Below are positions 11,490 through 23,656 of a stretch of 64,000 nucleotides of DNA, one piece after another; the stretch's first letter is position 1; the number at the start of each line of letters is the position of its first letter. The notes under the pieces were generated by a model. That model was not told where the DNA came from. It ran no database searches and saw nothing but the letters and a program-made list of their open reading frames with translations. Source of the DNA: Gigaspora margarita (Eukaryota > Glomeromycota > Glomeromycetes > Diversisporales > Gigasporaceae); NCBI GenBank assembly GCA_009809945.1, contig WTPW01000618.1, positions 40,384 through 104,383 of the forward strand, in the 5' to 3' direction. The position numbers were made by a program, and so were the translations under genes.

Positions 11490-12890
11490 TTTGCCGACAT
11501 TCATTTGCCTGGAATGGTGAGTAACAGAATTTTTTTCAGAAACTTATGATAGAATTCGTGATAATTTTCAATGCAAATTAACTCATTGTCAAAAATTCTG
11601 AAACACAGTATGAAGTCAATAATAACTTGCATCGAAATCATGGTAAATCCAATACAAATTAACTCAACCATAACCACATGCAATTTATTATAAATATACA
11701 AGATCTGTAGCAGAATTTTTACAGTAGCTCACGATCAAATCACTATAATTCCAATGCAAATTAACACAATCTTAACTACATATTGTGTATTACCAAAATA
11801 GTGAATAAATTATGTAGCAGAGTTTTTGTCGGCTCTGTACTGTACCATATGATAAAATCACAATAATTCTAATGCAAGCTATGTGCTATCAGAATAGCAA
11901 GTTCTGTAGCAGAATTTTTTACAGCAACTCAATTCATTGATTCNAATACAGAACCAACTAAACATTAACCACATATTGTGTACACCAGAATAGTAAGTTC
12001 TGTAAAAATTTTTATAGTAGAAATCATGATAATTCTAATACCAACTAACTCAATTTCATATTTTTTGCCACCGGATGTTCTGTAAAGAATTTTTTACAGT
12101 AACTCATGATAGAAATCACAATAGTTTTATTGCCAACGTTAATCACATATTGTGTGTCACCAAAATAGAAAGTTAGTTCTGTACTGATTTTTTTTTATAG
12201 TAACTCATGACAGAAATCACAATAATTCCAATGCTAACTAACTTCCTACATACAGTGTGCCACTGTAACAAATTTTTAAGTAACTCATGAAAAAAATTAT
12301 AATATTTCTATTGCAAACTAACTTGATACAAAATGTATATCAAAAACAGTAAGTTCTACAACAAATTTTTTGTGTTAATTCATGATAGAATTCATGATAA
12401 TTTCAATACAAACTAATTCAAATACATGCGATGTTGTTCGAGAATATTATGCTTTGTAACAGAATTTATTACAGTAATTCATGTTAGAAATCATGATAAT
12501 TCTAATACAAGCTAACTCAACTTAACTACTTACTGGAATAGCAAGTAAGCTTTGTATAAAAAACATAATAATTCCAAACAAATTAACTTTACATATTGTA
12601 TGTTATCAGAATAGTAAATCCTATAAAAAAATTTTTTATAGTAACTATTAATAGATATTATGATAATTTTGATGTAAATTAGCTCAATCTTAACTACATG
12701 CTATATGTCATCAGAATAGCAACTAAGTTATGAAACAGAATTTTTTACAGTTAACTCACAGTAGAAAACATAGTAATTAATTCTAATACTACTAACTTAA
12801 TATCAACTATATAATTCATGTCATTAAAATAGTGGTTAAGTTCTATAACAGAATTTTTCTGATACAAACTAAGCACGTTTTTCTGAAAAT
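11490..12890. repeat. Degenerate satellite, ~85-105 bp unit (block 1)
   Basis: Repeated occurrences of one motif string: ATATTGTGT..CACCAGAATAG, AAGTTCTGTA(AC)AGAATTTTT, TACAGTAACTCATGATAGAA, ATCA(C)AATAATTCTAATGCAAACTAACTCAA. Copies start about every 85-105 bp and differ by many substitutions and indels, so this is an old tandem array. No coding sequence. Confidence 0.8.
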
Positions 12891-13212
12891 TATTTACCTG
12901 TCAACTCATTCCCTAATAGCGAATGCTAGCATATTATTTCATCTACTGCACATTTTTTTGATAATATATATGTTTGGCATTACATTTTTTCAACAATCCT
13001 TTTCTTAGACAAGAAATTTTCCTAACAATATAATTCAACCAACACTAATTCTAAATCAGGCTAAATTGAACCAATTTTAGGTCAAAGAAATGATTATTGG
13101 GAAAATATCTTATCTAAAAAATATTATTGAAAATATGTAATATTTTTATTGAAAAAAAAATGTGCTGTATTTCAACATTACAGTGATGGAAAAATGAATT
13201 GGCAGGTAAATA
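12891..13212. mobile_element. MITE in satellite (TATTTACCTG ends)
   Basis: A 322-bp segment interrupting the satellite. Its ends form an inverted repeat starting TATTTACCTGTCAACTCATT on the left and TATTTACCTGCCAATTCATT on the reverse-complemented right, with CTGCACATTTTTTT against CAGCACATTTTTTT about 60 bp in. Non-coding; superfamily not assigned. Confidence 0.65.
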
Positions 13213-14085
13213 GCTTTTGGATAATTAAGCAACAACCAATAAACCACATACTGTATGTTACTGGAGTGGCTAATAATTTTTGTATCAAGATTTTTTAAAT
13301 AATCCACAATAGAATCAAAGTTATTCCATTACAAACTATAACTCAAATACACATTGTATATTATTGAAATGGTGAGTAAGGCTGTAACAAAATTTGCAAT
13401 AACTCATGACAAATATTATAATAATTCAATTTCAAACTAATATATCTTAATCACATACTATGCTCTACCAGAGTAGCCTATAACAGAATTTTTTACAGTA
13501 ATTTAAAATAAAACATTAATTTTACATAAACTAACTCACTTTACAATATTCTATATGCCACTGAAATAATGAGTATCTGTAATATAATTTTTACAGTAAC
13601 TTATGATAGAAGTCATGATAATTCTAAAATAACCTTAGCCATATACTATGTATTAATAGAATAGTGAATAAGTACTGCAACAGAATTTTTATTGTAACTC
13701 ATAATAGAAAACTTAATAATTCTAATGAAAGCTAACTCAACCTAAATTACATATCACGTATCAATAGAATAGCAAGTAAGTTTTGTAACCAAATTTTTTA
13801 CAGCCATAATGCAAATTAACTTATATACTGCGTCACCAGAATGGCAAGTTATATAATATAATTTTTATATTAACTTATGATAGAAATCACGATAATTCTA
13901 ATCAAACTAACTCAACCTTTACCACATACTGTGTTACTGAAACAGCAAGTTCTGTAACAGAAATTTTTATATTAACTGATAATATAATTCAGTGTATTAT
14001 CAAAATCAATAAGTTCTATACCAAATTTTACAGTAACTTACAGTGCAAAATGCCTCAATCTTAACCAAATATTATAAGATATTGG
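13213..14085. repeat. Degenerate satellite (block 2)
   Basis: Same degenerate unit as 11490-12890, resuming immediately after the MITE (AACCACATACTGTATGTTACTGG, TAACAGAATTTTTTACAGTA). Confidence 0.75.
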
Positions 14086-14216
14086 TCATGTGATGATAAA
14101 TATATGAAATTTGTTTTGTCAGAGCAAATGATTGGCTGATGTGTGTCATGCAGCAGCACATTTCAGCCCAATCATTTGTTCTAAAGAACAAATTTCATGA
14201 TATTATCATCACATGA
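14086..14216. mobile_element. 131-bp palindromic MITE in satellite
   Basis: Almost fully self-complementary: TCATGTGATGATAA and GAAATTTGTT...GCAAATGATTGG on the left are mirrored on the right arm, giving about 55 bp per arm around a short GTGTGTCATGCAGCAGC centre. It interrupts the satellite. An apparent open frame on the minus strand starting inside it has no support. Confidence 0.75.
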
Positions 14217-15069
14217 TGTAAATAACGTACAAAAAATAACAAGAAAAAAAAATCTATGATTATAAGAGTTTGCACAATAAAATGTGTTACCTGGGTAGCA
14301 CTTAAGTTCTGTAACAGAATTTTTTACAAGCTGTATAAACTTAACCATATACTGCGTATCATCGAATAGCAAGTAATTTCAAAATAATCAATATATTCAC
14401 ATACTGTGCATTACCAGATAAGTGAGTAAGTCTGTAACAAAATTTTTACAATAACTCTTGATGAAAATCACAATAATTTGAATGAAACCAACTCAAATTC
14501 GACTACATATTTTGTCACCAAAATAGCAGGTGAGTTCTGTATTTTTACATTAATTTTTATAATACAAACTAATTCAACTTAACTATATACTTTTTATTAC
14601 TAGAATAGCGGGTAAGTTTTGTATCAAATTTTTTGCAGTAACATAATATATAACTCAACTTTAACCTCACACTATAAGTTACTAGAACAGCAAGTAAGAA
14701 CTTTTACAGTAGCTTTTGGTAGAAACCACAATAATTTGAATGAAATTATTTTAGCTTTAACTACATATTTCATAGCAAGCTCTATAACACTTTAATCATA
14801 TATTGTGTTATTGGAATAGCAAGTTCTGTAACATAAATTTTTATACTAACTCATGAAAAAAAACAATAATTTTAATGCAAATTAACTCAACCTTATCCAC
14901 TTATTGTGTGTCACTGAAATGGCAAGCTTTGTAACAAATTTTGATAGTGCCTTATTATAAAAATCATATTATTTCAATGCAGATTAACTTAATATTAATC
15001 ATATGCAGAATAACAAGCGTAGAATTTTTTATAGTAGCTTATGGTAAAATTAATTCAACCTTAACCACA
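14217..15069. repeat. Degenerate satellite (block 3)
   Basis: Same unit as blocks 1 and 2 (GTAACAGAATTTTTTACA, CACTGTGCATTACCAG, AACTCAACTTTAACC). Ends where a pogo-type end begins at 15071. Confidence 0.75.
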
Positions 15070-15070
15070 T

Positions 15071-15366
15071 AAGGTGGAGTCGGGTGTTATGGTATGGATG
15101 TATCATTGGTACACTTGCATTTTTCCACGATATCTAGAGATTCATCAATCAGAATTGAATAATTTTAATATTATTCAGTTCATTTTACTGCGACAAATCA
15201 AATGATTCAAAAATTAATCAATTCCATTTAAAAAATTAAGGGTAGATTTGACTTCATGTTGCAGTTGATACACTTTTTTCCTTTTTTCCTATTTGGGTAA
15301 TTTCGGGGAAGAGATCAGCGAAGTAAAATACAATATTAAATAATATTATACTATAATACCCAACCT
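15071..15366. mobile_element. Degenerate pogo-type MITE
   Basis: Left end AAGGTGGAGTCGGGTGTTAT resembles the terminal repeat of the pogo element at 17402. The right end, reverse-complemented, reads GAGGTTGGGTATTATAG. Between them lies a decayed version of the subterminal palindrome (AATCAGAATTGAATAATTTT... mirrored near 15200-15230). Non-coding; the right TA is lost. Confidence 0.5.
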
Positions 15367-15486
15367 CACAAGGCATTACAATTTTTTCAACGAATTTTGA
15401 AAGTTTAGAATATCAATTTTTTTTAAAGTTTAGATTTTTTTTTATTGCTAGATAGTAGGTCGAATGTTATGTTATTTTGTTAAATA

Positions 15487-15672
15487 CAGTTGAACCTCCC
15501 AAAACCGATCCTGTCAAACCCGATAACCTGTCAAATCCGATAAAAAATTAATCTACCAAGCCCGTTTCTGCTATATGAATCTAATAGTTTATTATGATTT
15601 CAAATCCGATAACCTCTCAATACTGGTACAAAATTTGTCCACCATGCATACCAGATTGGGGAGGTTCAACTG
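15487..15672. mobile_element. Tigger/pogo-like MITE, TA duplication
   Basis: A 186-bp element with perfect terminal inverted repeat CAGTTGAACCTCCC and TA on both sides (15485-15486 and 15673-15674). Inside, a motif CAAAYCCGATAACCT(G/C)TCAA is repeated three times. CAGT-GAACCTC ends with TA duplication are typical of pogo/Tigger elements; no coding sequence. Confidence 0.8.
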
Positions 15673-15839
15673 TATTTTGAACAATTATCGATATGCTTTT
15701 TATGAAAATTTTTTACTATTAGCAGTTCTTAAGTGTATCATAATACCCNGTTCTATTTTACTATATATCAACAAAATAAATAAGTTATATATAAAAATAT
15801 TTTTTAGTAGAAATTGCAATAATTTCAATACAAACCAGC

Positions 15840-16130
15840 TACATGCTGTGTATCACTAGAATTTTAAGTTAGAATTTCTTATAGTAGTATACAATGCAAC
15901 TCAACTACATAAGTTCTGCACTTACCAGAATTTTTTATAATAACTCAAATAGAAATTATAATTATTTCGATGCAGAATAACAAGTTCTATAATAGTATTT
16001 TTACAATAGTATATGATAGAGTTCATGCTAATTCCAATATAAACTAACACAACCTTAACTACATAATGTGTGTCACCAGGATAGTGGTAAATTTTGTAAT
16101 AATTTATGTATTATATTAACGCATGATAAC
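15840..16130. repeat. Degenerate satellite (block 4)
   Basis: Last recognisable copies of the 85-105 bp satellite unit (CTACATGCTGTGTATCACTAG, TGATAGAGTTCATGCTAATTCC, AACTACATAATGTGTGTCACC). Ambiguous base at 15749 nearby. Confidence 0.6.
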
Positions 16131-16212
16131 GATTTTTTACAGATAATTTCAATTTATACTATACGTCACCACAATATGGGAGTGGAGTGGTGCAAAGTGC
16201 TACCTGTTACGC

Positions 16213-16640
16213 TAGTATCATCTAAAAAAATTATATTATCGGTAGGCCGATACAATACTCATATATAAACCAACATATATTATCTTTTTAAAACAGTAAT
16301 ATATCATCTAAAAAAAATTATATTATCAGTAGGCCGATACAATACTCATATAAAAACCAACTTATATTATCTTTTTAAAACAGTAATATATTATCTAAAA
16401 AAATTATATTATCGGTAGACTGATACAATACTCATATATAAACCAATATATATTATCTTTTTAAAACAGTAATATATCATCTAAAAAAATTATATTATTA
16501 GTAGGCCGATACAATACTCATAAAACCACCAACTAATTTTTATCAGATATATATCATCAAAAATTTTTATATTATTGGTAGGCTGATATATTACTTATAT
16601 ATAAAGGCGACTTATATTATCAGTAATATATTTTCTTAAT
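16213..16640. repeat. Tandem repeat, 86-bp unit, five copies
   Basis: Unit landmark ATCATCTAAAAAAATTATAT, then GGTAGGCCGATACAATACTC, AACCAA, TATATTATCTTTTTAAAACAG. Copies begin near 16218, 16304, 16391, 16477 and 16554 (86, 87, 86 and 77 bp apart); the last is the most diverged. AGGCCGATA also occurs near other AT-rich element borders in the window (3810, 8660). Confidence 0.85.
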
Positions 16641-16654
16641 TACAAGTACCAAAC

Positions 16655-16992
16655 ACAGGTCGAAATAAGGCAAATCGGGTTCAAATCGGCATCACAAGAT
16701 CCTGATATGAACCTGATTTAAAACAGATATTTGGCACAAATAAGATATCTATAGGATACAATTCGGATTCACATTAGCTCACAAGACATATCGGCAAAAT
16801 GATAGCTTAATAGGTAAATCGATAGAGCTTATCTTATAGCACCTATTGGTTGCTGATATGTCTTGTGAGCTGATATGAATCTGAATTGTATCCTATAGGT
16901 ATCTTATTTGTGCCAAATATCTGTTTCAAATCAGGTTCATATCAGTATCTTGTGATGCCGATTTGAATCTGATTTGCCTTATTTCGACCTGT
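16655..16992. mobile_element. Fold-back MITE, 338 bp
   Basis: Two arms of about 150 bp, starting ACAGGTCGAAATAAGGCAAA and mirrored at the right end (TTTGCCTTATTTCGACCTGT), joined by a loop of about 40 bp near 16800-16845. Arm identity is high, so it would form a long hairpin. Non-coding. No clear target duplication. Confidence 0.85.
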
Positions 16993-17401
16993 AAGATTAT
17001 TATAAAATTAGTCAATATATTAAAAATCATATTAAAATATATCATTTATATATGTATTATATTGATCAAATATCTCTTTAATAAAATTAATATATCACCC
17101 TATAATTATCTTAGAAAATCAAACATGCAAACTCATAGTTAACTATATCAGTATTATATCATATAAAAGATGATAAAATTTTAATTAAATAGCCAATATA
17201 ATAACTTCTTATAATCACTAATTTTCTTTAAGCTATCAGCCAAAATTGCTTTTAATAATGATATTATATCATCCTACAAATATTAATGCGATATATTAAT
17301 AATAAATTAATTTTCAGGAAAAAATTTAATATATTAGTATTGTATCATGCAAATGGATGAAAATTTTTTATTAAATAGCTGACATAATATCACTTATGAT
17401 A
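16993..17401. other. AT-rich spacer
   Basis: AT-rich with several short TATCAT/ATATTA motifs; no gene or element border seen before the TA of the pogo element. Confidence 0.35.
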
Positions 17402-20153
17402 AGGTGGATATGGGTATTATGCCGCACTACCAATTATAGCGCAACTTCAATATCTTGTAATCTGTCAATCAGAATTGCATAATTTTGGTACCAATCGATT
17501 TGTCTCAGTGAAACGAATTGATTGGTACCAAAATCATGCAATTCCAATTGATAATTTACAAAATATTGCTACTAAAGTAAAATTAGTATCCTTTATTATA
17601 TGGAGTTTTGCAAAGACCATATATATTTATTTATTAAAAATTTTTTCAGGGGCCATTTGTTTTTTTTTAAAAGACCAAATGACCTAATATTTATTTTGCT
17701 ATTTAATATCATTTATCTGTAGCCTACAAAAAAGTTCTTGCAAGATATCATCTCAAGTTTTTTATCTTATTTAAGATCTTTTTTCAAAGTTTTGTATCTG
17801 AATTTTTAGAAACTAATGATATAAATCACTAAGCAGAACATAAATATATTGCGTGATTCAAATTAAAGTTTAAGTATTTGCACTATTTATAATGATCAGG
17901 CAGTGTAACAAATAAATTGCACTATATAAATAAGCGAAATCTCATACTGCTAACTCGCGTTCGAACTATGGTTTACTTTTTACATGTGACGAAAAGTACC
18001 CATTTATTAAATTTTAGTTTTATCGTACAATTAAGAAAAAAAAAATAAAAAATAAAAAGCTTTTATTATATCATTTGAAAAAGACAAAGATGTTCGAAAT
18101 GATACTATTGAGAAAGCCCTTAAGGCTATAAAAGATTCCTCTAATAATCCCAAGCCTCCAAGTATAAGGAGTGTCACATGAGACTTTGATATCCCAGAAT
18201 CAACCCTGAGACATGTAATTAAAAATGATGGTCTTCTCAAATGTCCAGACTCTAATAAAGTTTTAACTGACTATGAAAAAGAGCAACTGGTCAGTTATTG
18301 CCTAAACATGCAAAGGCTTGGTTTCGGGTTATCAAGATCTGGCATAAAATATTGCGTGATAGAAATAGTTAATAGAGATGGGTGTGTGTATCCTTTTAGC
18401 GAGAATGGACCAGGTCAATCATGGTGGCAGCAGTTCTTAAGGGATCACCCTGAGCTTTCATTTCAGGTTCTGCAAGCCCTAAACGAAGTGCTTGCCCAAA
18501 AAGCAAATCGTATTATAATAAATGACCACTTTAACAAACTTGAAAAAATAATTAATGAATATTCGCTTACCCCTGATCAAATCTGGAATATGGATGAAAC
18601 AGGCCTTCTTTTCTTTTTTTTTTGTTTTTTTTTTCTTTTTTTTTTATTGTATTTTTTTTTGAAATCATGTAATGGGATTGCTACAGAGCAGGCTTTGTGA
18701 TTGAACCTAGACTTCAAAAAGTCATTGCAAAAAAAGGAGCACGTTAGGTTCATCGAGTTTCATATGGCAGCAATCACGAACACATTTCTGTATGCCCTAC
18801 GCTTTCAGCTGCTGGTACATACATACTCCCATTAATAATATACAAGGGTAAATGGGTGATTCCAAATCTTTTAGATGGCGCACCAGCTGGCACCGTTATG
18901 GGGTTTACTGATACGGGATATATGCGGGAAAGCCTATTTAAAAAATATATAGAGCACTTCGTTAATTCTATTCCTCCATTGCGCCCCATTTTACTAATTC
19001 TTGACAGACACAAGAGCCATGTCAATTATTCTTGTGTCAACTTTTGCTATCAAAATAATATTCTTCTCTATGCACTTCTACTGCATACCACCCATATCCT
19101 ACAACCTGCTGAACTACCATTTGCTCAACTCAAAAAAGCATATGATAGTGAATGTGATAAATTTCTTACTAATAATGGCAAGCATATAACAAAATATACA
19201 TTTGCTAAACTCTTCAGACAGGCTTATATTAAAGCATACACCCTCACTGCTATATGTAATGCTTTTAGGGCAACGGGAATATGGCCCTTCAACTTTGATG
19301 TTATTGACCCTTGTTGTTTTGAGCCTTCAATGGCAATGCATAATTTTGATCTACCAAGTCCTGAACAATCTACTCGCCTGCTTGTTTCACTAACCACATT
19401 GTCTTTACCTAGATCAGTTCCAAGTTATTTCGACTCGATCTCTACAAATAAAGATTTGTGGACAGAAATAGAATCGCTTAATACAAGAGTGGAACATTTA
19501 GAATCAGAGTTAGAAATATATAATAACCCAGGTACTAGTCCATTACGGTTGGTACTTAAGTACCCCTTGTGCCAGTATTCGAAGCAGAATAAAGATCTGA
19601 TAGCAGATGAAGAGAAGACTGAAACCCAACCACCCAAGAAAAAATGTAAAACAATGCCATTCTCCCAGCTTCTTACGAGCACAGAGTCGTTGTATTTGTT
19701 GAGAGAAGCAAAAGAAGAGGCAGAAAGAGTTGCCAACGATAAAAAAGAAAAAAAAAAGAGGTAGCTGTCCAAAAATGAGTAGCACAGGAGACAGAAATGA
19801 AGCAAAAGCAAGAAATTCGAAAGCAAAAAAAAAGAAAAGAAATGTATAAAGTTAGAACAACAGCGAATTAGAGAGGAAAAACGGCTTGAGAAAAAAAAAA
19901 GTAAAAAAAGGCAGTACTACCTGATTATCTGATCTGCAACATTTTGGTCACTGCCTTGAAGATCTCAATTTCTGGAAAAAATTTTATGTATCTAGAAAAG
20001 GTTTTTTTTTATTAGAAGATCTTTTTAAAAATAAAAAAAAACGTATTTCAAGTCCAAATCTACTTATCTAAAAAAAATTGATAAATGTTTATGCTAAATT
20101 GAACAAGTTTTCTTATTGGTATTTTTAACTGCGCTATAATACCATACCCACCT
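17402..20153 (+). mobile_element. Complete pogo-like (Tc1/mariner superfamily) transposon
   Basis: 2,752-bp element. Left end AGGTGGATATGGGTATTATG and reverse-complemented right end AGGTGGGTATGGTATTATAG, each flanked by TA (17400-17401, 20154-20155). A strong subterminal palindrome at 17461-17565 centres on GGTACCAATCGATTTGTCTC and its mirror. It encloses a transposase with HTH and DDE domains (next entry). Nearby non-autonomous relatives are at 15071 and 49823, the latter with the same palindrome. Confidence 0.85.
18082..19830 (+). pseudogene. Pogo-like DDE transposase, inactivated
   Basis: Reading order: a helix-turn-helix (Psq-like) segment VRNDTIEKALKAIKD...DIPESTLRHVIK, a CENP-B-like region (LTDYEKEQLVSYCLNMQRLG, GPGQSWWQQFLRDHPEL), first catalytic aspartate in IWNMDETGL (~18583-18606), then a DDE_1 core with LILDRHKSH (second Asp), HTTHILQPAELPF where the third acidic residue is usually D and here the site reads AEL, and the C-terminal FRATGIWPFN. 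It is dead: in-frame TGA at 18179-18181, a T-rich tract of about 60 bp directly after MDETGL (18607-18660), TAG at 18745-18747, and a frame change between the N- and C-terminal halves. A Lys/Glu-rich tail ends at a stop near 19762, with basic sequence continuing in another frame. Family assignment is by motif recall. Confidence 0.85.
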
Positions 20154-22193
20154 TATATCTAGTCATTAATTTATCTTTAATATATCTTAAAAATATCTGT
20201 CTATTATCTTGTATAAATCTTTTTACCGATATTTGTATATTGCTTTTATGCACCAGACTGATATGTAACATAACTCTCTAAATCTTCAGTATATCACCTT
20301 TTTTTATACCCTATCAATCAGCTTATATCCAATAACATGTCAGCCTGCAATCGCCTAAGGTAATTATTATATGATATTTGGGTGATATTTTTGATTTCAA
20401 CCCGTATTATAAACAAGTAATTAAATCATTATCTATTAAATTTTTTTTTAAAAAAAATTATTTTTTAATAAAGTTTGCTTGACATGCACATTTTTGAAAC
20501 CCTATATGCAAAGTTAACTTTGTCTTTTTTTCCTTTTTTAAACTAACTTGCTAATAGAAAACAACTTACTATTGAGTACATAAGCCTTTAATGATCAAAA
20601 AATATCTTTTTTAATGATATTAAACTATTGACAAAAAATTTTAAACATCTCAAGTTTGTGTAAGCTTTTATAAGAGCTGAGTTCCATGATTTGCACGAAA
20701 TTATATATGTGTAATATGACATAAAAACCTACTCTTAATAGATAGGATTTACTCATTCTTTAAGCCTGATCATCTGCTAATTTTAATTATTAATTATGAT
20801 TTTAATACTTTTTATAATTTGTTAGATATGGAGCATTATATCTAAAAAGTTTGATAACTTTAAGTCTTATTTTGATTTTATATGATTTTTTTCTAAAAAG
20901 TTATTTTTTAAAAAAAAATTTTTTGTGCTAAGCTACAATTTAAAAATTACTAGTAATTTTATAATAAAAATACAAATAGAAATATACTAAACTTAGTATG
21001 GTCAAGATTACACACAAATTGAGGTTATTAACAAAATTTTTTTAATAATTTATTATTAATATAAAAAAAATTTTGCTAACCAATTTTTGAAGATTTATTG
21101 GATTTTTGAATATAAAAAAAATTAGGTTTTTAATTTTTTGGATTTTTTATACATTTTGCAAAATATACTAAAGTTAGTACAAAATAGTAAATCCAAACCA
21201 TTAATTTTTTTCTCTAGTATTACCTGATGCTAACCTTAATTTTCTATAATTACCCAATAGGCCCAATAAAAAAAAGATAAAATTTTCTGATTTCATGTTA
21301 TGCTAACCAAAGAATTTACTTTGCATGATCTTAGATATGAACATGAATTAATTTAGGCTATGTAAAGTTATTTTTTTTAAAAAAAACATCTGACTAGCTA
21401 ACAGGAATTTTGAATCACCAGGTTATACAAAATGAAAATTAACTTTGTGTGGTCTAAAAAAAAATTGAATTTTAGACACTGCTCATGGGTACTATATAAA
21501 GAACCAGGTACTATATCTGAGGGATATACATATCATATTAAAGCAGTAATTCAATATTAATACCTCTAGGTCTTATTCAAGAAACTGATGGTAAGTAATA
21601 CCCAGACTTAATTATAAGGGTATTAGTTTTTGGGAGTATACTGTAAGCAGTGGCATATAGTAGTCTTTGCCTGATCACTTATTAAATAATATATTTTTAC
21701 TACATGAGTAATTAATTTTACATTGCTATCTGTTATTACATGTAGTAAATAATATTATATTACTATATCTTACTACATGTAGTAAATAATATTTCATGTA
21801 GTAATTAATATTATATTACTATATATTACTACATGTAGTAAATAATACTACATTATTATATTATTACTACAATTAAAGTTTAAAAAATATTATGTAAAAA
21901 TATATATAGTAAATGTAATAGTAGTAATTAGCTACTTATAGTGCTATACTTTAGACACACCTCTAAATAAGTACCCAATATTGTGCAACAGACTTAAATA
22001 TAGTAAAATAATCTTATTATAGTCAAAATCACCTATAATCACTATCACAAAAAAAATTTTGATTTTTTATCAATATTATTAATAATAAATCCTTGTTATA
22101 ATCACCAATTTTGACTTTATATGGATTATAACATCTGAATGGCCAATATTTATATTCATGTTTATTTAAAGTCTTCATTTAAAAATTCTTAAA
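20154..22193. other. AT-rich intergenic
   Basis: No gene seen. Long A- and T-runs flanking TTT/AAA palindromes around 20440, 20900 and 21060. Probably decayed non-coding repeats. Confidence 0.4.
21690..21890. repeat. TACTACATGTAGTA palindromic repeat
   Basis: The 14-bp palindrome TACTACATGTAGTA and variants occur five or six times in 200 bp, separated by AATAATATTATATTACTATAT. Each copy is self-complementary. Confidence 0.7.
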
Positions 22194-22504
22194 GGCTTGA
22201 TAGCAAATAACTTTTGATACAGTGGCCCAATTTGGATAAAACAACTACTAAAATTTTTGTCTTGATAAGATGATTCTAATGAGCCCAAGATTGTTAAAAT
22301 CCAATTACAAGCTTCCATGATCATTATGGATTTGTGACACTTCACATGTTTAAGAATTGATTAAATTTAAACATCTAAGTAAAAAATCCTTAATAATCTT
22401 AGCATTTTGTAACTAGATTTGACAATTTTAAACTCTTGAAAAATACTCTGGTGGTCATTTTATCCAAATTGGACCACTGGATCAAAAGTTATTCATTATC
22501 AAAC
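22194..22504. mobile_element. Palindromic MITE, ~311 bp
   Basis: Left arm AATAACTTTTGATACAGTGG, then CCAATTTGGATAAAA; right arm, reverse-complemented, AATAACTTTTGATCCAGTGG, then TCCAATTTGGATAAAATGACC. The centre holds AATCCAATTACAAG and a TGATCATTATG palindrome. A similar arm (GACCACC, TCCAATTACAG) occurs in the palindrome at 50200-50625, so the two may share ancestry. Confidence 0.7.
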
Positions 22505-22669
22505 AATTTAAATTTTTTATTTCAAATATGCACAAATATATCACTTATTGACCTTTGGTTATGTGACCATGACAAGATATTTTATTTATAGTCACACCTT
22601 TATACAATCACCAAATAGGGCATGACCAACTTGTGATTATAGAAAGGTCTAACTATAAAAGCTCAAATA

Positions 22670-22815
22670 AACCCAGCTTGGATTTAAATGAACCTGAATT
22701 GGTTCAAATGAACCAGTTTTTGGATTCAAATGAGGCAATTAGATTCAAATGAAACAAATTAGATTCAAATGAGCCCAAATTGGGTTCAAATGATCTTGAA
22801 TTTGGTTCACTTGAA
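22670..22815. repeat. GGTTCAAATGA short repeat
   Basis: About ten degenerate copies of (A/G)ATTCAAATGA or GGTTCAAATGA every 15-25 bp. The same motif family, in inverse orientation, fills 53740-53960. Confidence 0.7.
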
Positions 22816-23656
22816 CCAAAATTAATTGTTTTTTTTATTTATTTTTTTTATATTTTTTTTAAATTTTTTTAATTTTTAATTTTTATTTATATATTTATTT
22901 TTTTATTTATCAAAATATTTGTATTCAAGTCATCCATTTCATTTTAGCAAAATCCTGCAATTTATATAACTGAAAAACTTGCTTTGTGTAAATTTGTAAA
23001 ACTTAGGCCATTTTTAGTTGATTTTTAAGTAACGTCATCCCCCTTGCTTAACTGCAGCCGAAAATCAAACAAGCCAATCACAACACAGTTAAGCATAATT
23101 AATCATGTATTTAATGTTGACCAATTAGAATTGATAAAATATTCTTGGGATGTGTTTAACCCCCCTCCTCCTCCCTCCTCATGCCTGAACCTAAATATTG
23201 ACATTAACCTAATAATCAACTTAAAAAATTGCCCTATTTAAGGCCACACACATTACCTGCTGGCTCATTTTTTTTCAAATTTTCAATTCTTTTAATTTTT
23301 TTTTTAGATCCAAATTGTGCCAATTGTTCGATTTTTGACATTTATTTTTTTTTCGCTATTCTCATCTGGTGTCACCCGGTGGGACCTTAATTGCCCGTAA
23401 TTATCTGATAGTACTGACGGAGAAAATATGACTGCTGACACAATTTTTTGATTCATTGTTGTGTAATGAAAAATTAACCTTGCATAAACTTTGACATCAA
23501 ATTATTTAATTAATTTGCAGTAAATTAAAAAAAAAATACGACCAGACCGACCCATATTTTCGGATCCCATGTAATGCTAAACGAAAAATCAACTTTATAT
23601 GGCATTATATACCAGCTTTCTAATTATGTTCATAGTCTTCAAAAGGAACTTCTAAT
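22816..23656. other. AT-rich intergenic with T-tracts
   Basis: T-rich low complexity (22825-22915), a C-rich pyrimidine run near 23160-23185, and otherwise nothing recognisable. Confidence 0.35.
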
